NCBI RefSeq assembly: GCF_022682495.2
Contig: NC_071389.1
Location: 98,931,951 to 98,995,950 of the forward strand
Direction of reading: 5' to 3'
DNA from: Desmodus rotundus
Taxonomy: Eukaryota > Chordata > Mammalia > Chiroptera > Phyllostomidae
Length of the DNA: 64,000 nucleotides
The translations under genes were made by a program, and so were the position numbers. Positions 11,201 through 26,300 of the stretch are shown piece by piece. The notes under the pieces were generated by a model. That model saw nothing but the letters and a program-made list of their open reading frames with translations, was not told the origin of the DNA and searched no databases. How positions within the stretch are numbered: position 1 is the stretch's first letter; each line of letters opens with the position of its first letter.

Positions 11201-14200
11201 ACATCAAATAACTTCTCTTCATTGATGAATAAAAATTTTTTTAATCAACTTGAAAAATCAAAGCTTCTAAATTTTACCCTATAATCTAACTTTTTTCTTT
11301 CCTGGTTGCCAGTAGGGAAAAATCCTGGTGATTATAATATGCATTTGGGTCTTTGTTTTCTTGATTTTAAATTTTTCATTATGAGTTAATTCAGACTTAT
11401 TAAAAATTGCAAAATTAGGCCCTGGCTATGTGGCTCAGTTGCTTAGAGCATTGTCTTGATACATCAGAGTTGCAAGTTCCATCTCCATGAGGGCACATAC
11501 AAGAAGCAACTGATGAATGCATAAATAAATGAAAAACTGATGTTTCTCTTTCTCCCTCTCCCTTCCTCTCTCTAAAATTAATAAATGTAAAAACTATTGC
11601 AAAAGTAGTATGAAGAGTTCATCTATGTCCTTCACTCACCAGCTAATACCATGATAACCATAATATAATTATCAAAAGCAAATTATTAAAAAGAAAATAA
11701 CAGTGATAAAATATGTTAGACATTATTGAAATTTAACCAGTTCTACTAACTTTTATTTCTGATCCGTGCCAGTTTAGAAGCATACATTGCATTTAATTGT
11801 CATACCTTCTTAGTCTCCTTAAATATGGAACATTCCCTCAATCTTTGTCATTTATGACCTTGTCACTTTTAAATAGTACATAACCAGTTATTTTGTAGAA
11901 GTCCCTCAATATCTAACATTTCTCCATGATTCAGTGTAGGTTTTGCATTTTTTGGAAAGAATACTTAAGAAGTAACATCATACCCTTCTCAGTCTATCAT
12001 AATCAAGAGGCCCATGATACAGATGTCTCATTGGTGATGTTAACTTTAGTCAGCAAGGTGATCTCTGTCAGGTTTCTTCATTGTAAAGTCAGAGTTTATC
12101 CTTTGTAATTAATCATTATTTGGTGGGGAGATTCCTTGCAAGTATTCAGTTTCTTATACTTTAACTCAGTAGTTCTAGTACCTATTAATGATTCTTGCCA
12201 GCAACACATATACCTGTGGTGTTGGCCAGATGGTAGTTTTGGTACACTTTAAAAGCATATTAATACTTGTAAATAACATTATTTACATATAGGATGAATG
12301 CTGGGAAAAAGCTGGATCTTAACTTTATATAGCATGCTGATTACAATAAAGATGAATTTGAATCATTGATTGTTCTCTTTTCTCAGAATTATTGTATGTG
12401 GTGATAAAGTAAAACACATTCGCCCTGGGTGGTGTGGCTCAGTGGGTTGAGCGCCAGCCTGCAACCGACAGGTTGTAGGTTCGATTCCCAGTCAGGGCAC
12501 ATGCTGGGATTGCAGGCCAGGTGCCCAGGGTGGGGGAGTGGAAGAGGCAACTAATTGATGTCTCTCACACATCGATCTTTCTCTGCCTCTCTTTCTCCCT
12601 CCCTCTCTCTCTAGAAATGAATAAATAAAATCTTTAAAAAATAATGCTTTAAAAAGGAAGTAAAACACATTGGTGTACAATAACAAAATAATCATTCTCT
12701 AATAACTAATATTTATATTTTTTTAGTCTACTGTTACCAGACTCGGCCGATGGATTGACTTTGACAATGACTATAAAACTCTGTATCCAGAATTCATGGA
12801 ATCTGTCTGGTAGGTTTATTTGAAATTGCAAATATAATTCTACTACACAGGGGTGAGCAAAAGTAGATTTATAGTTCAATTGGAAAATGCAATAATAAAT
12901 AAATAATACAAGAATAAACTCTTGTTTCACATGCAACTGTAAACCTACTTTTGCCTACCCCTATATTAGCATAGTGATCTTTTGTTTTTTTAAGACTTAA
13001 AGCTTTTTTTTTTTTTTTTTTTAGAGCATTTTTAGTTTCACAGCAAAATTGAGAACAAGGTACAGGCATTTCCCACTTGCATAGCTTCCCCCGTTTTCAA
13101 CATCCCCCACCAGAATGGTACATTTGTTACAATTGAACCTTCATTGACACATTGTAATCACCCAAAGTCCCTAGTTTACTTTAGGGTTCACTGTTGTTGA
13201 ACATTCTATGGTTTTGGGTAAGTACGTAATGACATGTAACCATCATTCTGGTATCATACAGAGATTTAATTTTTATTTCAGTTACTTTTGGATTCTAGGT
13301 TAGTAATAAGTATCCATGTATTTTGTCATATATAATGTCCCCAGAAGATTGAGCAGCAAGCCATAATCAAATACATTAGTGTTTTTGCATCACAACAAAG
13401 AATTGTTCACACTACATAGAATTAAGGATATAAATGGCCTGGTATCTATAAATCATACAATATCAATAAATCACACAATTGTAGGCAAAAATGTGGAGAA
13501 AAGGAATCCTCATGCATTATCCGTGGGATTGGAAATTGGCGCAGCCACTAGGGAAAAGAGCATTGAAGTTCCTCAAAAGCATTAAAGATAGAACTATCTT
13601 ATGACCCAGCAATTCCCCTTCTGGATATTTATGAGAAGGAAATAAAACACTATTTCAAGAAAGTACACGCACATCTCTGTTCATTGCGACGTTATTAATA
13701 ACTAAGATGGTGAAGCAACCTCACTATCCATTAATTGATGAATGGATAAAGAATAGGATGCTTATATATAATGGCATATTACTAAGCCATAAAATTTAAA
13801 AATGAGATCTTATCATTTGTGACAATGTGCAGGGACATGGAGGGTATTATGCTAAATGAACAAACACAAACTCATAGATAAATGGAAAAAAACTGGTGGT
13901 TGCTAGATTGGAGGAGGTTAGGAGGCTGGTTGAAAAGGGCAAAGAGATTAAGTACAAATTGGTAATTACAAAACAGTCACAGAAATGTACAGTATAAAAT
14001 AACATTGAATGTCAACTGTTACTGAAAATAAATAATCTCTTAAAGTATTTTTGTCAAATTGATTGGTATAAAAGTTAGGGAAACTGGTTTCAGGAACTTG
14101 TTTTTTAGGGAATTCTAAGAGGTTGTGTGCTTGAATTTTATACCAAGAGAAAAGTATAGTGCAGTTATTGTTCTGTAACCATTTCAAAATGGGTTTTACT

Positions 14201-17200
14201 TATCTACTGTTAAAAGACAACTGTTGTTGTCATGCCAGTCTTGATAGGTGATTTAACTTAAGCCTGCTAGTATAGTCAGAAAATCATTACATATTATTAC
14301 TGGGTAAAGGGACATCGTTATTAGGGTTATAAAATACCCTCTATACATTACTCAGGTTAGTTATACATACATAATTACAGGTGAGTTGCAAAGCTGTTTT
14401 GTAGGGAGCATTTTACTGCACTGCATTGTAGGTGCTTGCGGCTCATATTGTCTTCCCATCTACCTGCTCTCATTTCTGTTAGTCAGGATCTGTTTCACAT
14501 GCTTGGCACATATTCTGTGCCTTTGTGGAGCAAGACACCTTGGGTAGTTCTCAGACCATTTGACTCTGATGTGACCCTGTGGATGCATCTTCAAACCCAT
14601 GTACCCAAGGATAGAAGCTGATCAAATTTTCTGACGTGCCAGGGATTTTGAGAAGGTGGCTTCCCATTCACTCTACAGCTGGGGTTCTCATGATTAGAGC
14701 ATATAAAAACCAGGGTTTGTGTTAAACATCTGAAAGGTATATTTATGTTCTAGATTGGGGCTGTTGATCACTTAAATGTGGCTACTGTGATCAAAAAGCT
14801 GGGTTTCTAGTTTTAATGCATTTAAATTTAAATGTGCACCTATGGCTAGTATCTGTCTACATGTTGGAAACTGCAGCTCTACATTCTACTTCTTAATTCA
14901 CACAAAACATACTTGAGTCGAGGGAAAACAGTTTTTGAAGCCTGTTGGTATTAATATGTTAATGTTCCTGAAAAACATCTTGGTACATAAATAAGGCACA
15001 TAGGCCTAGGGTAAATAAAAGAAAACATAGATGATACCTTTAATAATGACAGCATTAGTAACAATGGTGATAATTTAGATTGAGTTGGTGTTTTGAGTTT
15101 ATAAAGTAGCTCCACATGGTCCTTCTGTCACCTCTGCTGCAGTATTGCCTGGAATGGCTGGGCTGAGCGCCACAACTTCCACTCTGGAGACCGATATCAA
15201 TCAGACTGTTGCTGTTATTACTTCTTATAGGAGAATGATAGTGGGAACACTGAATGGTTTTGACCAGACCATTAATTTGATTGTGGATGAAAGCTATGAG
15301 CGAGTGTTCAGCTCTTCACAGGAAGTAGAACAAATGGTACTAGGGTTATACATCATAAGACGTGTCAATGTTGCGGTCATTGGAGAAATTGATAAACATT
15401 CTGTGTTTGATTTGGGGAATATTCAAGCAAAACCTCTGAACTCAGTAGCACACTGAGGAAGAATTGATGTGTAAATCTTTGTGCAGAAACTGATTATTCT
15501 GAGGATAATAGGCAGAATTTTTATGAATGTGCAATTTTGACTGTTCATTTTACTTTGATAAATAAAATATTTTTACATTTTCTTGAATGAACCTTTTTTA
15601 TTTTTTGGCCTAAAAACAAAAAGTACTTCCATGTGAATTTTCCCACCTCATGCAAAGAGCCCTGTGGATTGGGTTAGGACCCTGTGTAAGATAAAGGCAA
15701 GTGGTTGCGACTTACCTGAGATCATGCAGCTAGTTTTATTGCCCTTAGGCTTAAAAACTGGGTCTTACAAAAACTCTGCAGACCTCTATGAGTGTTCTGC
15801 CTCAAAGTATATACTTTAAGATTGAGTTTAACCTTGGGAAATTTATTACAAAACATCACTTTTTAAGCTTTATTGAAAGCCAAAGAGTGCCATAAAAATA
15901 TGTAGTTTTCATAAAAATTTATCATAGCAAAGGGGAGGGGTTTTAATTCATTTATTACGACAAGCACATAGGAATTGGACTATAAAGACAGATTTTAAAG
16001 TGGGAAAATTTAAGGGTTCTCCCCAGTGCATCCTAGCATCCATTTGGAAGAGTTGAGCAGTCATAGGAGAGTCTGGGATGACTGTTAACTGACATTTGTA
16101 GTGTTGTATTGAATACATTTTGCTTAAAGCAACATGATTAAGTATTCAATAAAAGTTTTTGACTAGTTGTGGGAGAGATAGATTCCAATCCCAGTGGTGT
16201 AATACTTTCCATTATAATAAAATGTAAACTGTAAGAAGTACACCAGAAAACTATTAAAAACAAAAACTGAAATGTCGGACATAGTAGGAATCTGTTTTTC
16301 AGCATTCCTGAAAAAATATAAATATATATACTGATTTGTACAGTTTTATATAGTTGGTACCTTATTATACGGTATGGTATTGGTTACTTTTCTCAGTCCA
16401 CATTACATTAAGTTGTGAACATGTTTCCATGTCAACAGATAATTAGTACTTTGATGTCAACATAATGCCTCATTCTGATCTGTTGTAATTTACCAGAGAA
16501 TCTTCAAGACATTGTGTTTTCACATCTTTCCTTGACACAAACTATAAATATAACCTGGCATAAATGTTTGCATTTGGGGAAACAGAGTTTAGGTTATATA
16601 ATTATTCTAAAACTTTGTCTCTTTACTTGCTAGGTGGGTCTTCAAACAACTCTATGATAAAGGCCTTGTTTATAGAGGTATGAAAGTGATGCCCTTTTCT
16701 ACTGCATGCAACACTCCTCTTTCCAACTTTGAATCTCACCAGAATTACAAGGTAAGTAGGATATCATTGGGCATTATGTACCTGGAAAGTTAAATGGTTG
16801 TAGTGATCAAGGTAACTAGTCTCAATATGTAATGTTAGCCTAGCGAGTCTTGTCAGTTTGATTATTTCTTGCTGAGTGCTGGTAGTGTTGCCAGTCACTG
16901 AGCCAAAGCTCTGTTAAGATTGAAAACAAGGGATTACCTTTTCCCTGTGAGATTTGTGAATAATGTCTCATTTAATGTGATAGGTTTTGCTTGCTTTGAC
17001 CATATTTTTGTGCCTCTGGTTTATAAGTTGAGCTCTGCCCTATTTCCCTCCTGTCACTGTTTCACAAAAGTTGTTGGTTTGGGTGACTTTTATCCCTCAC
17101 CTAAAGATCTCATAGTTCATTTATTTGTTAATGGTATTTGGAAAAAATCTGATTGGGGGTTGGTATACAGTATTATAATATTTTTTCTAATGAATATCCT

Positions 17201-20200
17201 GTCATTGGTTTGACAGAAGAGTTTAGACATGTCTGATATTTATAAAATATACTACTTTACCTTATCTAGACCTACAGTCAAGGCAATAAATCTTCTGAAA
17301 CTATCTGTGAACTGTGTGTTCTCATATGTATATATATTCAAGAGATGTTTTCATTTCTGAAAATTTATCCAACCCTCTTTGTTTTTAAAGGACATTGATT
17401 TTGGGGGGAATTCTTATTTTATAGCTCAGATTTGGAAATACTATTAAAACTTGCATTTCAAAAGCACTTCTCATCTTATAGAATGCTTTTCATACATTCA
17501 ATTTGATCTTTGCAAATTCTGATGTGGGTGTGATGATCCTGTTGTCTCCTAAATACCCTTCTGTGCTAGTGCTAATAATTAATTGTGTTGTACATTTTAA
17601 ATAAAATATTTTTAGCACATACAAATGTAGAGAATTATATACTAAGTACTATCTTTTTTTAATGATACCATATACCTTTTTTGCACCTAAACTCATCACC
17701 CGTCATCATTATTTTGAAATACTTTAAAATTCTTTAATTCCTTGATATCATTAGTGTTTCTCTTTGTCTCATAAATATCATACCTTTGTCCCTCAGTTAT
17801 TTTTATTTTTATTTTTAAGTTAGATCTAAGAAAGGTTTATACATGGTAATAACTGTCTGATCTGTATTAATGTGCAGGTCTCCTTTTCTCTTTCTATTCT
17901 TTTTCCTTGCAAATTACTGTTTAGGAGACAGGTTTTGTCCTGTAAAGTTTCCACAATATAAGTGTTTTGATTGTGTCTTCATGGTCCGATTTAACACTTT
18001 CTCTGTCCTTTATATTTTATATTAATTGGTACTTCATTTTTGTATTTGTTTTTTTCTTCATGTATGTCATTAATAGAGGTCAGTATTCATTTATGGTTTG
18101 GGGGGTATTGTCAAGGCAGGATGGTTAAAATTCATAAACAGTTAAATGTACAAATCTTAAATGTACCATTTGATGATTTCCAATAAATGGCATCTCTTTT
18201 GTAAAAATATATAAAATACTACAGATAACAGTTGATTAGTTTTGCCTCTTTTCACTTTGTGGAAATGGAAAGAACCACTATGTTTTTTTTTATATCTAGC
18301 TTTTCTCTCTCAGCATTATGTTTCTGATGGTGATCCACACACATAGTGATAGATCTTTTGTTCTAATTTCTGTGTAAGGGAATATACCATGATTTTTTTT
18401 TACAACACTTTTCCGTTTCCTTCCTTACATCCTGGTAGGTAACTACGGTGCTGGAATTGACGTTTCTTTCCCATGCATATTTTTATACTTTTACTATCTG
18501 CATAAATATCCGTAAATAGTATTAGCATCGTTCTGCATGTTTTCAAATCCCACCACTGTACTTACTCTGCACCTTGTCTTTTATACTAAACAATATTTTT
18601 AAAAGCTTCTTCATCTTGATACATGTACATATAAGTTTATTTTAACGGCTTTGTAGTGTTTCATATAACAAATAGGTTACAATTTATTCATTTGGTAGAC
18701 ATTTGAGTGGTTTTGATGGACATAGCTGTGAATATTTTAAATAATAAATCCTTGTATACTTCTGCTGGGTTTCCTTTGGCACCTAAATTTTTACATGTGA
18801 GACCTTCTTAATAGCTTGTGAGCTACAATTTTCAAAGGTTACCCTCTTCCATAAACATGCTCTTATTGGGAAAGAGCAAGCTGTGCAAAAGTACAGAGTT
18901 TCAGGAGAAAATCATTCCAACCGTTCCCAAAGGTAAACCGGCTTGTGGTATATAAACTATTTGTAATTTGTCTAAATTTTTAGTTTTTAGAAGTCTGGTT
19001 AATTGGATTACTTAAGAAGTTCATTCTCATTGTCGAATATTTTGAAACCATTTGAAAATTTATCCCAGTACCTAAAGGCCATCATTATTTATGTTTTATT
19101 TAAGTTTCCATTTAGAAGTTTTAAGTTTTATATTTTTACATTCATTTCTGTACTTACTAAAATTAATGTTTTACATCTTAGTGCCTATTACCTTATTTTA
19201 GTGACAAAACCTGTTTTCTACTCCTCCGTTTTCTTGCTCTACTCCATATAATTATACTGAATGAATACATCTGTGAGGCCAATACCCAGATAAAAGAAAG
19301 AACCTTATCAACAGCCCAGGCTCGTGTGGCTCAGTGGATTGAGCACTGGACTGAGAACCAAAAGGGTCGCTGGTTCAATTCCTGGTCACGGCATATGCCT
19401 GGGTTGCAGGCTAGGTCCTCAGTAGTGGGCACGCAAGGAGCAACCACACATTGATGTTTCTCCCCTCTTTTGTCTCTCTCCCTTCCTCTCTCTCTCAAAA
19501 TAAATAAATAAATAACATCTTTTTAAGATTTAAAAAAAACCTTATCAACCTATCAGTACTTCTCCCTTCTCCTGGTCCTTTAACTTAGCCATGCATTTCT
19601 CATCCCTACTTCCAACTACATTGATTTGTTTTGCTGATTCTAAGCTATATATAAATGGTTTCATACAATGTGTTTTTGTTTGTGTGTGTCTGGCTTCTCT
19701 TGCTCAAGATTGTTTGAAAGTCATCCATGTTGTGTTTGTAGATCACCATTTTAATTGTTATCTAGTATTTTATTTATTTATCCTAATATTGATGGGAATT
19801 TGGGCAATTTTCAGTTTGTGGTTCTTATCAGTAGTGCTACTGTGAACATTTCAGAACTTGTCTTTAGGGGAGCGTATGCTGTACATATCTCTGTTAGATA
19901 CATAACCAGCAGGAGGGGAATTGTTGAGTCAAAACATACTTCCACTTAGCTCCAGTACACAGGTTGGCGGTCTTTAAAGGTCCACGTAGTAAAGATTTTG
20001 GACTTTGTGAGCCAAATGGCCTATCTCAAGTACTCAATTCTCTCAAAACCATTCTTTGCTCTTGAGATATATGGAAACAGGATGCAGTCAGATTTGGCTT
20101 GTAAGCTGTGGGTTGATGCCTTTCACTGTAATATATACTAGCATAGAGTGCCCCAAAGTGGTTATACTGATTTATACTCCCACTAAACAGTTGTGATTAC

Positions 20201-23200
20201 TCTGCATTCTCTCAACACTTAGCATTTTCTTTTTTTTACTTAAGCCATTCTGTAATAGAGGGATCTGGCCAGGCTGCTGGGGAGCAGGGAAGAAATCCTG
20301 AGAGCCAGTACCTCCTCTCTGCCCCTAGAAGGGAGGGGTTTACAGGAAGCAATGATGGCAACCCAGGATTGAGACTGGAGGTGGGATTTGATAGGCATCC
20401 ATGCCCCAGAACAACTGTAAACACATGCAAGAAGGCACTAACCAGCATGCGATGCCCGAACAAGTGAGCAGCTCATGGCATAGGCTGCACAGAACCTAAG
20501 CTGTCTGGGTGGGCCAAATGCCCCATCTTGGGCCAAGACACTTGTGCCCTTGTTCACCACTGGGAAACTTCTGCCCCTTTCTGCAAAATGGAGGCCAGAA
20601 GAGAAGCAAAGACACTGGGTGGCTGACAAATATGGCAGATGTTAGAGCACATAGGTTGAAAAGCCAGATGCTCCATCGTGCATGGGTTTGTGGGCCGAGA
20701 CTTTTTAAAATAGATCACTGGGAGATCTCTTTTCCTTGCCTCCTGCTCCTGATTGGGGTGAGGTGTAGGGGCTGCTTGCGGGATGGGCAGATGAAGGGCC
20801 CACTCAGGGCTTTTTGCCTGCAGGTGGAGTCCTACGCCAAGATGCGTCTTGCATCGCAAACCCTTGAGATGCAGCTGCTCTGCGCCTCTGGGGTCTGAGA
20901 CTATGCCCCTGCTCTTGTGCTGAGGCCAACACATGGAGGCATGGGCCAGGAACACTCACCAGCCCTGGGGCAAGAGTAACTCTTGGACATAGGGGTCCCA
21001 CAGGGAGATTCTCTTGCATGACCGGTTGGAGTGATCTGGCAGTGTACCCCAGGCCCCAGGGGAGAGAGAGGAAGCTCCATGAGACAATGGCAGCTCCAGA
21101 ACCCTGAAGTGTGCACCCCAGAGACAAAGAGCATTAAAACTGGAGAGACAGAGACTTGTTAGTATAGCCTCCTTGGGTTGCAAAAGGATAGATAAACATG
21201 ATGGGTGACTTTGGGCATCAATTTGGGTTTCTGTCTTTATGGGAACAAGGGAATTTTTGTGTTTTGTGGAAGAGGTGACTTGGAGCAGGGATGCTCTCAG
21301 TCCCCTCAAATTTGGCACCTATTGATAAAAACCTCTTTCCTTCCTCATCTATTTGTGACTGCAAGTGGCCAGACCCCAAGCTGCTCGGTTACAATTCTCT
21401 GAATGTGTATTGCTTACCACTAAGGTGGTTTTTTTCTTTATGAGCTGAATTATTATTTGCAACCAAGTTCATTTCTCCCCCTTGCCACACAACAGGCAAT
21501 GAGTTGACTGACAGGGTGTTGGGGCAAGGAAAGCAACTTTATTCAGAAAGCTAGCAAGCCAAAAAGATGGCAGACGAGCATCTTAAGAACCATATTAAGA
21601 AAGTGCAGGATTCAGCCTTTTATGTCAAAGGAAGAGGGAAACAGGAGGGGAAAGAGGTGAAAAGGCTATTTTATTGGCATATTACTTTGTGGTTGTATTA
21701 TAAAATAGTTCGTAAAATTATTGTAAAATTATTACAATAGTGAAACCTCCAGTATACATATATCCTTCTTGATACACTTAAAATGTGTTATTTGTGACTA
21801 CAGTCATGCTCCATTTAAGGATCTGTTAGGTGAATTTATCCTTGTGAGAACATCAGAGTGCACTAAACACAAACCTAGATGGAAAAGCCTGCTGCTCAGC
21901 TAGGCTATATGATATATAGCTTATTGTTCTGTAGGGGAGGAAAAATAAATTCCCTTTAATCCTTCTGGACTCTTGGCTAAGAGGTCCCTGTAATAAAAGA
22001 GAGATTAACAGGAGAAAAACAAAGAAATTTAATAGCATCTTTAGCTCCTCTCTGTGTGGGAGAGACCCAGGAAAACTGAGTAACTTGCAAACGCACAGAA
22101 GCCACCTTAAAATAACATCTTTTGCTCAAGTTACGTAAGAGATGTTTCGGGGTGGTGGCAGTCAGTTATGGTAAGTTACCAGGAAAATCACAGAAAACAA
22201 AAGTATGGTTGCTATGCATATTTATGCGGGTTGTCTTCTTTATTGATAAGGGTATCTAAAGATAAGGTCTTCCACTTCCTGGCACATGAAGAGGAGAAAC
22301 TCTTACAGATGGAGACTTCCTTTACAAATGTAAATGTCTTTCACAAAGGCAAACTTCTACTTGATTTTCAGAGCTTCTGCCCTTTCTGCTCTTTCTTTAA
22401 TTGACCTAAAGTAATTCTTATCCAGAATACACATACTTTGGGATGACATAGTCTGTTGCCCTGCAGGTCCTAGACTTCAGTAGTTTACAGTATGTTAATA
22501 TACTGAATATTGTAGGCAATTGTAACACAGTGCTACTAAGACCATGTACTGCATTGCCTTACAACCTAAGGAAAACTATGGCATTACTAGCCTATTCTAT
22601 AGGAATTTTTCAGCTTCATTGTAATCTTTATGGGACCATCATCATATCTACAGTCCATTGACCAAATGCCGTTTTGCAGTGTGTAATTGTTAAAACTTTT
22701 AAAGTATATTAAAATATATATTTGATTTTCTTGCTTTCTATTTTATTTTTATAAATATGGCAAGTGGTTTTTTAAAAGCTCAGTTTATTCTGAATATCAA
22801 TTTATTTTACTCCTTAAGATTAGTTTCCTTTCCTTCCATGTCTGTTATTATAGATTTTGTCTCATTTTATTTCAGGATGTTCAAGACCCTTCAGTATTTG
22901 TAACCTTCCCTTTGGAAGAAGATGAAAATGTATCTTTGGTTGCTTGGACAAGTACTCCCTGGACTCTCCCTAGTAACCTTGCCCTCTGTGTTAACCCAGA
23001 CTTGCAGTATGTAAAGATTAAAGGTAAGTGTGAGCCTGGTTACTTATGATCAATATGAATAAAATAATTTTAACATTTTGGAAAATAATGAAAGTTTCAT
23101 TTCTTTTTGGAGTAAAAATAGAAGTTTTTAAAAAGTGTTAGGCTTAGTCAGAACAATAATCTCTAAAAGAGGTTTGTCTTTTGCTAATCTGTTAGAGAAC

Positions 23201-23302
23201 AATATTCAGCCAAATGAATTTGAAGGTCTAATTGGCTTTATTAAGTGGACAGTACACCATTTAGCAACTAAAAGAGTACTGCTAAGGGTTATGCAAAATG
23301 TA

Positions 23303-23337
<35 letters not shown>

Positions 23338-26300
23338 GAAGAGGGTGAGGCAAGGGGAGCTATTAGGAAAAGAAAAGAAAGGATTATTTTTAGACCAGGA
23401 CATCTGAGTTTCAGGGGGGCATTTTTTAGACATTTTATTTATTTATAGAGAAAGAGAGGGAGAGAAACATCAGTGTGTGCTTGCCTCTTGTGTGCCCGGA
23501 CCTGGGGACCTGGCTCACAACCCAGCAATTGAACAGGCGACCCTCTGGTTTTCAGGACAGCTCTCAATCCCCTGAGACACACCAGCCAGGGCTGTTTGTT
23601 TTTGTTCTTAGGGGAAGCTCACAGCAAATGTTTTTTTATTACGCAGATTGCCCCTTTTGGGGGGTGGCAGGGTGGTGAGAACCTATTCCACAGATTAACT
23701 CATTGATGTTGACCAAATAATTGTAGACTTTCTGGGAGAGGTTGAAACAGCAATTAAGTCAAATAATAAACCTTGATTTGGTATCATAGGCTTTTAGAAT
23801 GACTAAGGCTATTTTGGCTCTTGTTTTCTCTTCAACAGATTGAAGATATAACACACAAAGTAGCATAGTACAAAGATATAAAAAGTAAAAATTTCTTATA
23901 ATTTTCAGATTTTAATACACCTTTGTACATCATGCCCCTGTTATAAGTAAAGTTCCTGAGCTTCAGAGAGGTGGCATTTCATCATCATTAGGAATCTCTG
24001 ATGTGTGTGTTTTTTAAACAGCACCAAGCAATTTAGTCAGTTCAAATACTAGCTATCTAGAGTTAGCATCAGATCCCACACATTCAGGGCTCAGTCCTAC
24101 AACACTAACCCCACCACCACACCCCGACTTTAGACTCCAATTGCAAGTCCAGGTTGTTAACCTATGCTTCTGACTGACCCTCGATCTCTTCTCAGGTTCG
24201 AATAATTTACTGAAGTGGCTCTCAGAATGCAGAGAAACATTGTACTTATTAGATTACCAGTGTGTTATAAAAGAATAATAAAAAGGCTACACATAAACAG
24301 CCATATGAAGAAGTTTATAGGGTGAGGTCTAAAGGGTCCCGAACACAGCTTCTTTCCCCATGGAACTAGGGTAGGTTCTAAGTCTCTCATCACTTAAGAC
24401 ACTCTAAGTGTTTTAACAGCTCTACCAGAACAGGGAGACTAGGACGAAATACGTGTTTATTATAAATTCTAATATTGCTGCTGATGGAAGCAGCTGCGGG
24501 CTCTTGATAGTCCCAACTAATAAGTTGGACTGAGTACACACACAAGGTAATGTGTAACATGCAAGGTTTATTAAAGAAAGTGTATCTCTTAACCAACAAA
24601 GTGAAGTGCAGTTAGCGTGATTTATAAAGTACACTCCTGAGATAGGAGAGCAGGTTACCTCCTTTGCCAACGAGGAACTGACCCACTTCTTCCCAAGAGA
24701 TACCGGACAGGGGTTTTTCTGAATCCCTTTGTCTCATTTCGTGGGCTTTAGGCAGCATGAGAGGAAGAGGTGAATTCCTTTGTTTAATTTTTGTGGGCTT
24801 CTTGCAGCACATGCTTAATTAGTTATATAACCTTTTAAGCTTGTGCTCTGGTGCCTTTCCCACGATCTCCTTGATTGCCGTCTCTGGGATCAAGCAGCTG
24901 CGTTAATTCATTATAATAGCATAATAATCACAGTATTTTGCTGTGTATAATGCACACTTTTTGCCCAAATTTTTGAGTGAAAAATAAAGTTGCGCATTAT
25001 ACGTGGGTAGTACCTGGAATGCCTTGTATCTGTTCTTGTGTTTTGTAATCATTTGTAACAGAAAATTTCTTGTACCACAATATGCTCAAAAATAAATGCT
25101 AAAATTCCTTTATAATACAAAAATCAAATATCTTAAAAATAAGTAAATAAATAAACTCAAAAATTAAAACAAAAGTTTATTTTCCTGAAATTGGGCCAAA
25201 AATGTGGGTGTGCATTAATACACGACAGTGCATTATATTCTGCAAAATACAGTAAGTGAGGTGAGATGGGTTAATTGTTAGGTAGTCAGTGACATGGGAT
25301 GTGAAAGAATTCATAAAGAATAAAGTGCAGAAGGTAAAGTATTTATTCACTCTCCAAGAAAGGAGAGGGGCGTGGTATGGAGAGATGCTCCAGAATTGAG
25401 AGGTAGGGACTTTAAGCTTTTATTGGATTAGAAAAGACCAGGAAGTTGCTGTTGTGTGGCCCCTGAGCTGTTGGCTATCAACTGGCTATCAACTTGTCAT
25501 TGCTATGAAAAGTATCTTAACCTCCATATCATCCCCCACCCCCATCCTCCAACCTTGGATATGGGGAATATTTCCACTTTGCACCTCGTTTCATTGGGGC
25601 ATTGTAACATAAGGCTGCAGTGTGTTCCAATGTTATCTTCTGCCCATGGCTATAGAGAGCAGTTAGGTCTGTTCTTGCTTTCCAGTAATTTCCAGTCCTG
25701 GGGACAAGCTCAGAAGAGAAAAATGGCAATCATGTTTAACAAGGTCATAGGCCTGCTTGGCAAATGGTGCCACCATAGCAAATGGCACTGACTTTATCCT
25801 TTCATTAACAACCACTGAAGTTTGGTGCATAGGCGTGGTCTCTACCTAGGTACTAAAAGGCATTTCTTGGCAACCAGGACGCTAGACGCTGCAGCAACAG
25901 CAGTGCAGTCTCAGAGTTCCTCCATTGCTATGCTGTCTCCTGCCTGAGTATCACAGAATTTGTATCAAAACTTGACTTTGTGTCTTTCAAATATTCCCTG
26001 GTAGAGAGTTAGCCACAGTCTCAATGAGGCCATTTCAAAGATACTTACATGAAAATAGAAGATTGGAACCTTCAAGGTTTTGATACTTTATGAGGGAAGG
26101 GGGGAAGCAAGAGTAGAAAAGAAAAACTGATAGAAAAAAGAAATCCACCTTACATGACAGTCAGTGTGACCCACAATAGCTTTTGTTGGCTAGACGGAAA
26201 TGTTGATGAAGGAATGGAGAGGATTGGGGGTCAGAAAACAGGTAATTATTATTTACCTGTGCCTTGGAAGAGGATAAGACCAAGAGTTGGTTTCTTACGA

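Larger units (their letters stand above)
23140..23760 (-). mobile_element. Probable LTR fragment, interrupted by poly-T and a SINE
   Basis: On the reverse strand CTTAATAAAGCCAATTAGAC resembles an LTR polyadenylation region. It is interrupted by a 29-T run (23307-23335) and the SINE at 23426-23594. Confidence 0.4.

Noticed and set aside
12421..12500. tRNA-like sequence with box A/B features (also at 19314 and 28369)
   Set aside because: These are the tRNA-derived heads of Ves-type SINEs, followed by the SINE body and A-rich tail. They are not tRNA genes.
15154..15456. LSM8 copy as a functional gene
   Set aside because: No introns, lost ancestral start codon, changed conserved residues, and poly-A-type 3' end. 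Retrocopy is the better explanation.
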